A stretch of DNA of 64,000 bases, taken from the NCBI RefSeq assembly GCF_910594005.1, contig NC_057818.1:12336501-12400500 (forward strand), given 5' to 3'. A program made the translations under genes and the position numbers. Origin of the DNA: Cervus elaphus (Eukaryota; Chordata; Mammalia; Artiodactyla; Cervidae). A model generated the notes under the pieces. That model did no database searches. It saw only the letters and a list, made by a program, of their open reading frames with translations, and was not told where the DNA came from. Positions 56,722 through 64,000 of the stretch are shown in pieces (position 1 is the stretch's first letter; every line of letters starts with the position of its first letter).

Positions 56722-57755
56722 ACAGTTCAGTTCAGCCCCTCAGTCGTGTCTGACTCTTTGCGACCCCATGGACTGGAAGCACACCAGACCCCCTGGAAGC
56801 ACACCAGGCTTCCCTGTCCATCACCAACTCCCGGAATTTACTCAAACTCAAGTCCATTAAGTCGGTGATGCCATCCAAGCATCTCATTCTCTGTCATCCC
56901 CTTCTCCTCCCGCGTTCAGTCTTTCCCAACATCAGGGTCTTTTCCAACGAGTCAGCTCTTCGCATCAGGTGGCCAAAGTATTGGAGTTTCAAGTTCAATA
57001 TCAGTCCTTCCAATGAACATTCAGGACTGATTTCCTTTAGGATGGACTGGTTGGATCTCCTTGCTGTTCAAGGGACTCTCAAGAGTCTTCTCCAACACCA
57101 CAGTTCAAAAGCATTAATTCTTTGGCGCTCAGCTCTTTCTTATAGTCCAAATCTCACATCCATACGTGACTACTGAAAAAACCATAGCTTTGACTAGATG
57201 GACTTTGTTGGCAAAGTAATGTCTCTGCTTTTTAATAGGCTGTCTAGGTTGGTCATACCTTTTCTTCCAAGGAGTAAGCATCTTTTAATTTCATGGCTGC
57301 AGTCACCATCTGTAGTGATTTTGGAGCACTATTTCCACTATCTCCCATCTATTTGTCATGAAGTTATGGGGCCAGATGCCATGATCTTAGTTTTCTGAAT
57401 GTTGAGTTTTAAGCCAACTTTTTCACTCTCCTCTTTCACTTTCCTCAAGAGACTCTTTAGTTCTTCGCTTTCTGCCATCAGGGTGGTATCATCTGCATAT
57501 CTGAGGTTACTGATATTTCTCCCGGCAATCTTGATTCCAGCTCGTGCTTCATCCAGCCCAGTGTTTCTCATGATGTACCCTGCATATAAGTTAAACAAGC
57601 AGAGTGACAATATACAGCCTTGACGTACTCCTTTCCCAATTTAGAACCAGTCTGTTGTTCCATGTTGCTTCTTGACCTGCATACAGATTTCTCAAGAGGC
57701 AGGTCAGGTGGTCTGGTATTGCCATCTCTTTAAGAATTTTCCACAGTTTGTTGTG
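56722..57755 (-). repeat. BovB (RTE) LINE, about 1 kb of 3' half with RT remnant
   Basis: The minus strand carries the BovB 3' end (56722-57250) and, further 5', an open 84-codon stretch (57610-57356) of the reverse transcriptase. That stretch contains the palm active-site box YADDT, preceded by ISNLR and followed by a 'LNIQKTKIM'-type thumb segment. The copy is 5' truncated and not a functional element. A 20-base-period duplication lies near its 3' end (56773-56807). BovB is established as a horizontally acquired ruminant LINE. Confidence 0.95.
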
Positions 57756-57966
57756 ATGAAACGTCACAAGATGATAATTAACCCCAGCTTCTCTGTTCTT
57801 TGACCTTAAAACACCTCCAATTCAAATGCCAAGTCTCATTGTATCTGAGGCTCATCTCCAGTCCCTCACTGGGCGTCCTGCAGTAAATAAACCTTACTCT
57901 GCGGCAGACTCTCAATGCCAGGGTTGGTTTTCTGTGCCTCGGGCACGTGAGCCCTTTGCTGGCTTA

Positions 57967-58163
57967 CAAGAGGTGGTTTAGTCACTAAGTCGTATCTGAC
58001 TCCTGTGACCCTGTGGACTATAGCCTGGCCTCTGTCCATGGGATTTCCCAGGCAAGATTACTGGAGTGGGTTGCCATTTCCTTCTCCAGGGGATCTTCCT
58101 GACCCAGGTCTCCTGCCTTGCAGGCAGTCTCTTTACCGACTGAGCCACCTGGGAAGCCCTAGA
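57967..58163 (-). repeat. Bov-tA SINE, antisense
   Basis: 'gtttagtcactaagtcgtat', 'ggcaagattactggagtggg' and 'gagccacctgggaagcccta'. Small deletions in the B-box region. Confidence 0.95.
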
Positions 58164-58269
58164 CTTACAAGTATTATGGGACAAAGGCTGGCAACTGGCT
58201 TCACCCTCATCCCTACCAGCTGGAACCAATCCCCTGGCCTGTAATAAGAGCTGGAACCTTGCTGTTTAT

Positions 58270-58365
58270 CTCCCTGGTGTGCCCCCAGCACCTAGGATAC
58301 TGTCTGCACAAGGCTGACCCTCGGTAAGTATTTGGTGACTGGATGAATGAATGCACCTAATTTTA
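58270..58365 (+). repeat. MIR/L2-like fragment
   Basis: 'gcccccagcacctaggatac' and 'cggtaagtatttggtgactg', 'gatgaatgaatg'. Confidence 0.65.
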
Positions 58366-60610
58366 AGGCTAACTCAAATGCCCTCTCCTCTCTGGCAGGT
58401 TCCAGCCCTGGGCTCCTGGGCTCTCACACCCCCACACCAGGGTGGACTCTCAGCCTCATGACAGCCTGTTTTCTGTATCAGTCAATACTCTCAGGAATGA
58501 ACACATGAATGGAATGAGTTACCAGAGCGAAGGAGGAGGTGAGTGATTACCTGATAACCCCACATGCTGAGCCTCTGGCTCCTTCCGTCCTGGTTCCTCA
58601 CTTGGTTCAGGATGCAGAGAAAACACCCAGGCAGGTCTTCTCCATACCCCTCGGCTTGGTGGGAATTGTTCCGGCTCAGAGGGACCTTCTAAAAAGCGAA
58701 CAGGAGGCGCTCTTTCCTGGGCCTAACAGGTGGGGCATCCCTGGGGGAGAAAGGCTGATAGGGTATCAGCAAAGGGTTCATTAACCTTCCACAATAAGCT
58801 CCCCAAGGCCTCCATTCCTAAACTTCAGGCTGTGGGTGGGGTCCTGACAAGGAGTCTGCAATCCACTAGGGAACAGAATTTTAAAATGCCTCCAAAGTAT
58901 ATTTGCTCTTCCACAAATTCATGTCAACAAAGTTTTTAAGGAATAAAAAAACACATGATCCCTTACCATTAGCATCTTAAGTCTGCAGTGGCTTTTGGTC
59001 CTTAAGCATTTTCTGTATCACTACGTGATGGAAGGCATGGATAGGAGGCTCTGTCCTGGAACTCACCCAGGCACTGCAGATCCCGGCGAAGCCGGCCCCT
59101 AGCCCCTCTAGCATGGACTCGGGCTGCCGTATTTGCACCTTGCAAGTCAGCTGCTCAATCACTCGTAGATGATTGGGCCAGAAGTGGTCACCTGATTCCA
59201 TCTGGGCCAATCAGGTTCTTCCCCTGAGCATATGCTTACCATATTGTGTCTCGGATTTGCAATTCATAATTTTAGGCGCTGGGGGCAGCTGTAGGCCACG
59301 TGGGCAGAGGAGAGTAAGTAGATTGGCAGAGAGAGGATGGAGAAGGGATGCATCTGGTTCCAACTCTCTCCTGAGGCACTGCTGCCCTTGGTCACTTCCC
59401 ATAAGTTCCCTTCATTTCCTGTTAAGCTCGCCCAGATGGCTCCCAACAGCGCCCACACCTACACTCACACTTTCTACATTTGCCTGAGGCAGGGGGCTGG
59501 TATTTGAAAGGGTTCAGAACTAATGGTGTAGGCTGCATAGAACCGCAAACTTCTGTCATTAAAATAACTATATGTTAAAGCAACATCAGAGGAGATCTGG
59601 CTTCTCTTCAAAATAAGATTTTTGAAAAATAAACTAGGAAAGGGCAGATTTATCCTTCCTTCTGAAGATCTTGTTTCATTAGCTTCTTTGTTTTGAAAAG
59701 TCAACCAGCAGCTTCCTTTAATTGGGCAGGTATCTCTAATAAAACCTCGAGAGCAGCTGGGTCCTTGTGGCCCCTCCAATTTGCCAGCGGATCTTGTTAC
59801 TTGTTCAAGGTGCTTATGTTCAGGAAGAATCTGAGACCCTATAATAGAGATCTTGGAAAGGGTGGTGAGGCGGAAGAAGGTGGGGGCCAGACAGATGTCA
59901 GGATGGGTGAACTTCTGTGGTCAGCACTTTGCTATGGGTCCCTGGAGGGCGTTCTCAGACTCTGCACCTCTTTTGTGAAATGAGGGACTGGACTCAGAGG
60001 TACTCAACTCCCTTCCCAGGGGACTCTGTAGACCCAGGGAGGACCATCCTCACCCGTGGGCTCGTCGTGGGCACCCACAGCAGCCCTCATCCCCCTCACA
60101 GGCAGCCTGGAGGACCGAAGGGCAAAGAGCCCTGCCTTGGGTCCTTCCCCCAAGATGCCCCTTGCTCACCAAAGCCGTGACCTGAGACCACTTATGAAGG
60201 AAGCTGTCCCCATCACTCCCCAGACAACCTAGAGCTTTTAAAATGTGGATTCATTCCGAACCATTCAAACTGAGAAATTTCACACAAAATATAGCTTTTT
60301 GACTCTTCTTGGACTATTTTGACGACCTGGCAGAACTGCTCCACAGTCCCAACACAGTGAAGTTCGCTGAGCTAGGTGGGGCTGCCACTTCGGAGGAAGC
60401 ACCTGCTCTGCACAGCCCCCTAGCCCCTCAGGGCCTGGGGGAAGGGGGCAGTGAATCGCCTGGGACATGGGCCTTCCGGTTTTAAACCTGGACCGTCCTG
60501 GGGCAAACGGGGTCAGCTGATCACCCTGGTCCCCAGCCAGACCATTTGTTCACTTTTGGTCCCTCTGGCCCCAGCATCATAGTTTGGGACCTTGTTAATA
60601 TATTGGGGGG
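58366..60610. other. Intergenic unique stretch
   Basis: No gene, exon or ruminant repeat is recognised over about 2.2 kb. Frames up to about 104 codons show no domain. Confidence 0.45.
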
Positions 60611-60614
60611 AAAA

Positions 60615-60815
60615 AGTGAAAGTATTAATCGCTCAGTCATGTCTGACTCTTTGCGACTGACTCTTTACGGACTATAGCCCACCAGACTCCTCTGTCCATG
60701 GAATTCTCCAGACAAGAATACTGGAATGGGTAGCCATTCCCTTCTCCAGGGACTCTTGCCGGCCCAAGTATCAAACCCAGGTCCCCTGCATTGCAGGCAG
60801 ATTCTTTCCCATCAC
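60615..60815 (-). repeat. Bov-tA SINE, antisense
   Basis: 'atcgctcagtcatgtctgac', 'ccagacaagaatactggaat' and 'ttgcaggcagattctttccc'. A 'gactctttgcgactgactct' micro-duplication is present near 60645-60665. Confidence 0.94.
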
Positions 60816-61324
60816 ATGTTAATGACATGCCCCCCATTTCTTTTGCCACTCCAGCCCCTGACTCCCCTTTGCCTTTATCATGTGATATCCCCACCTGTCC
60901 TTGACCACCAACACCTGCGTTTCTCTGCTGGCAGCTTTCGTTGGCTAGGACCCACTTTATCCACCTTTAAAGCTGGCCCACCAGACAGAGTGAAGGCAAC
61001 CCCGAGCCAATGCCTGAGCCTGGGTGGGAAAACACTTGGGTGCATCCTGCAGGCGGCCTAAGGTGGTCACAACCCCTCCTGTCACTGGCTCCTTCCCCTT
61101 CCTGTCTCACCCTCACTCTCCTCCTGATCACTATCCAAGACTACCTAAATAAACCCCTTGCACTTGAATTCTTGCCTCGGGTTCTCTGGGTTTGGGAACC
61201 CAAACTAAACCAACCACAAAGATTCCAGCTCAGAGTCCAGCAGCAGGGACACTCAAAAACCATTTTTGAACAAACACAGGAGAAGCAGTCTCCCCAGGCC
61301 CTGTGAAGCTTTCCTGCAGTGCAA

Positions 61325-61512
61325 GAGGCAGCACATCATGGCCTAAGAGCAGGGCTTTGGAGTCAGACCTGGACTCTAGTTGCATTTGTGTCCCTTATTA
61401 CCCCTCTGAACCCCAATACCCTCATCTGTGAAATGGGGATAATCACCACTCACCCCAAAGGGTGCTTATAAGAATGAGCAGGGTAAGGCAGGAATACGCA
61501 TAGCACTGTCTG
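61325..61512 (+). repeat. MIR element
   Basis: 'agggctttggagtcagacct', 'ctcatctgtgaaatggggat' and 'aatcaccactcacccc'. Confidence 0.92.
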
Positions 61513-61517
61513 CATGA

Positions 61518-61742
61518 GGTGACTGTGTGTTCAGTCGCTCAGTGGTGTCTGACTCTTGTAACCCCATGGACTGTAGTCCACCAGACTCCTCTGTCCATGG
61601 GATTCTCCAGGCAAGAACACTGGAGTGGGTTGTCATTTCCCACTCCAGGGCATTTTCCTGCCCCAGGGATCAAACCCACATCTCCTGTGTCTCCTGCATT
61701 GCAGGCAGATTTCTTTTACTGCTGAGCCACCAGGGAAGTTCA
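61518..61742 (-). repeat. Bov-tA SINE, antisense
   Basis: 'cagtcgctcagtggtgtctg', 'ccaggcaagaacactggagt' and 'gagccaccagggaagttc'. Confidence 0.96.
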
Positions 61743-61805
61743 AAAACCAACCATAGACAACAGTAAATGAATGGGTGTGGCTGCATGTGACTCAAGACTG
61801 TAGTC
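61743..61805 (+). repeat. hAT-type DNA transposon fragment
   Basis: 'catagacaacagtaaatgaa', 'tgggtgtggctgcatgtgac' is the middle part of the family seen at 25870 and 42700. Confidence 0.6.
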
Positions 61806-62639
61806 TGCCAATCCTTGCCTTAGAGTACGGAAATTAAGTCTGCTCATGTAAAATATACAGTAAGATAAATAATAAATTAGGGCCTAAAAGAAAGGTATAG
61901 GATCTTCTAGTCCTTTAGGAAAACCATCCTATAATGCCTGGAAAGTATTTTAATTTAAATATATCTACACAGTCTCATTCATTTCTTACCCAAATGTGGT
62001 ACTGACCCAATGGTGTGTGCCCATTTGGCATTCCGGGTGTCTTGATCTACCCTGACCCACAGGACCCCGATCGGTCCTGTAATGAGGCTGTCAGCACCCT
62101 GGGGCACTGATTCCCAGGCACCCAGGCTCATGCTACCTTGGGACAGAGGAGGCTGATGTATCCACACCAGAATGAGCCAGATTCATCTTCAGTGAGCGTG
62201 CCTGATGGACAAGCTGTCTGAACTTACTCAGAGTAAACATCTCCCCGTGGCCAGTGCAGAAGCAGAGATCTAAGAGGAACCCACGGAACATCTCAGAACA
62301 GATTCCGGATGTCAGGGAGAGATCCAGGCAGAGGGGTGAAGGTTTCACAGCCCAGATCTGGAGGCCCACACGATGCATCTCCAGAAGGGGACAGCTGGAC
62401 CACACTCAAAGCAGACGTCAGAGTGTGGCTGAACCACCACCACGGTCGGTGATGGAGATGCTGTCCCTGTGTCTCCGTGGCTGGCAGACCTCCCCTGTCC
62501 TTTATATCCCAGCGAAGGTAGCTTTAGTGAAGCTCCCAGTGCATCACGGGACTTTCCTACCAAAAGATCCTGCATTTGTAGTGGGTTCCCACTGTTACGT
62601 GCAAAGCTTGGGAATCCCAAGACCACCTCACTTCTGACA
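61806..62639. other. Intergenic unique stretch
   Basis: No gene or repeat is recognised. A 127-codon plus-strand frame (62254-62637) has no domain I know. Confidence 0.4.
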
Positions 62640-63110
62640 CCAACTGCACATGGGAGTCCCCAAAATCACCCTTCAGTTTCATAATTCAGGACTCACAGAA
62701 TTCAGAAAAGCCGTTTTACTTGTGGTTGCAACTTGCTGCAGTGTTCAGCAAAGGGCAGAGTCCGGGAGAGACCAGGCATGACCAGGCGCAAGCAACCCAC
62801 TGCCCCTCCCAAGGGAGTCGGGTGGACGGCACTTACTTCTCCCAGCGCTGATGTGACCACATGCTCGGAAATACTGCCAGGCCAAGAAGCTCACCCAGCT
62901 TTGACATCAGAGGTTTTATCGGGGTTCAGGCACGTGGACTTGGCTGACCACACACAAGATTGATTTCAACCTGCAACCTCTCCAGAGGCTGAGTCCAAGG
63001 CCCCCCCCCCCCAGAAGTCACATTGTCAGCACAGACCATTCAGGGTGGCTCCAGGTAAACACTTTTGGGCAGGATATTCCAAAGGTGACTCCCAGAACGA
63101 GTCAAATCAG
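62640..63110 (-). repeat. Possible ancient LTR relic
   Basis: 'ggactcacagaattcagaaa', 'gggagagaccaggcatgacc', 'gaagctcacccagctttgac' and 'ggttttatcggggttcaggc' are laid out like the reverse of an old mammalian LTR. A C12 run lies at 63001-63012. Tentative. Confidence 0.35.
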
Positions 63111-63785
63111 GCAAGGTTAATCCCTGACTGCTCGATGTAATAACAAATCGCCACAGAGACAGGGGCTTCAAACATTGCAAATGATCCTGTTACAGTTCAG
63201 TGGGTCAGAGTTCCGAGATGAGTCTCACCGGACAAAAATCAAGGTGTCAGCAGAGGGGTTCCTCCTGGAGGCCCCAGGGGGGAATCCACACCTTGCCGCT
63301 CCTACCCCCACCCCCCCCACCGGAGACGCTCACACTCCCTGCCTCCGGGCTGCATGGCTCCAATCTTTTGCTCCCATCACACCTGCCTCCTCTGAGAGGA
63401 ACGTGTGTGATTACTTAGGCGCACCTGGATAGTCCAGGGTCACACGCCGCCCCACGTCAAGGGTCTTAATCTCACGCAGAGTCCCTTTGGCCCTCATGAA
63501 GTAACGCTTGCAGATTCCAAGGATTAAGATCTGAACATTTTAGGAGGCTCTTTGCATCAACCACCATTCTCCCCAACACGCCCAGATCTTCCCTGGGCCA
63601 CGCCTCTGCAGCCTTCTGATTTCAGCTTAAACTGTTTCAAACGAGATTTTTAGGCTCTCTCTGTTGAAAGGGGCTCCAGCACCTCTCCCATCCACAGCTC
63701 CGCCCTTAGTAGCCCCTCCCTCCTCTTGCTTCTTTCCTTCATGGCAGTAACTGTAATGATGCAGAGTATTTACCTATTTTATTTT
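63111..63785. other. Intergenic stretch, nothing recognised
   Basis: No gene or repeat is recognised; C-rich around 63300-63325. Confidence 0.4.
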
Positions 63786-63789
63786 CTTA

Positions 63790-63892
63790 TACTCTCTGCC
63801 TCTGTATCGTTGGCTTCTGCTAGCCCAGCACCCAGCACCAAGCCTGGCACATAGTATGAGCACAATAACTATTTGTTACATGAATAGATGAG
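63790..63892 (+). repeat. MIR fragment
   Basis: 'cccagcaccaagcctggcac', 'atagtatgagcacaataact' and 'atttgttacatgaatagatg'. Confidence 0.88.
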
Positions 63893-64000
63893 TTGGCAGT
63901 TTGTCTTTGAACGGACTCACAAAGCTTTCAGCTGACTGAGAGGCCCTGTGATAGCACAGTCGACGGGGAGGAATTTGAGGTCGGAGAGTCCCGAGGTTGA

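Noticed and set aside
56865..57176. 103-codon plus-strand frame
   Set aside because: It is the antisense of the BovB 3' end, matching the same false frame over the other BovB copies.
22000..64000. COTL1 exons
   Set aside because: I looked for characteristic coactosin-like segments in the translated frames and found none; the gene probably lies beyond the window.
1..64000. CRISPR array, operon, phage or other prokaryote-type system
   Set aside because: Regular repeats here are SINE/LINE copies or microsatellites, and gene structure is intron-split vertebrate type.

Overview
This is vertebrate nuclear DNA, almost certainly from a bovid ruminant (cattle, sheep or goat type). It has intron-split genes with canonical splice sites and no operon-like ORF packing. 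It carries ruminant-specific repeats: Bov-tA SINEs (tRNA-Glu head joined to a Bov-A monomer), BovB (RTE) LINE copies, cetartiodactyl CHR-type tRNA-Glu SINEs and L1 tails. Older shared mammalian repeats (MIR, MER5A-like hAT, MaLR-like LTRs, old L1) lie between them. The species cannot be fixed from the sequence alone.

I recognise one protein-coding gene: MEAK7 (TLDC1/KIAA1609), on the minus strand. Seven coding exons lie at 14322-14170, 12698-12468, 12113-11969, 8664-8236, 5696-5578, 4089-3910 and 3424-3314. I checked the phase at every junction. They join to one 455-codon frame (457 if an alternative donor after exon 2 is used), against 456 residues in human as I recall it. A candidate non-coding first exon (about 21530-21466) sits in a CpG-rich, GC-box and CCAAT-box promoter near 21.5 kb. 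The 3'UTR probably ends near 2285, after an AATAAA hexamer at 2306-2301. Intron 4 has a GC-AG boundary, and intron 2 has overlapping GC and GT donors six bases apart.

Layout: 1-2.3 kb is the downstream flank. 2.3-21.5 kb is MEAK7, with its introns full of SINE and L1 insertions. 21.4-21.9 kb is the CpG-island promoter, which may be bidirectional. From 21.9 kb to the end I see no protein-coding exon. That part is intergenic DNA with dense repeats: nested L1/SINE complexes at 24.3-25.2, 26.3-30.2 and 37.2-39.4 kb, BovB copies at 22.3, 37.4, 50.0 and 56.7-57.8 kb, and several non-repetitive GC-rich stretches. In the human chromosome 16 order the next gene upstream of MEAK7 is COTL1 and the next downstream is ATP2C2. 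I found no exon of either, which fits a large MEAK7-COTL1 gap.

I found no new multi-gene system, CRISPR array, or tRNA or rRNA gene. The observations most worth following up are the non-canonical splice sites in MEAK7, the possible divergent transcript at its promoter, a SINE inserted just upstream of the exon 2 branch-point region, inverted SINE pairs able to form hairpins, and the BovB copy that keeps a reverse transcriptase active-site stretch.
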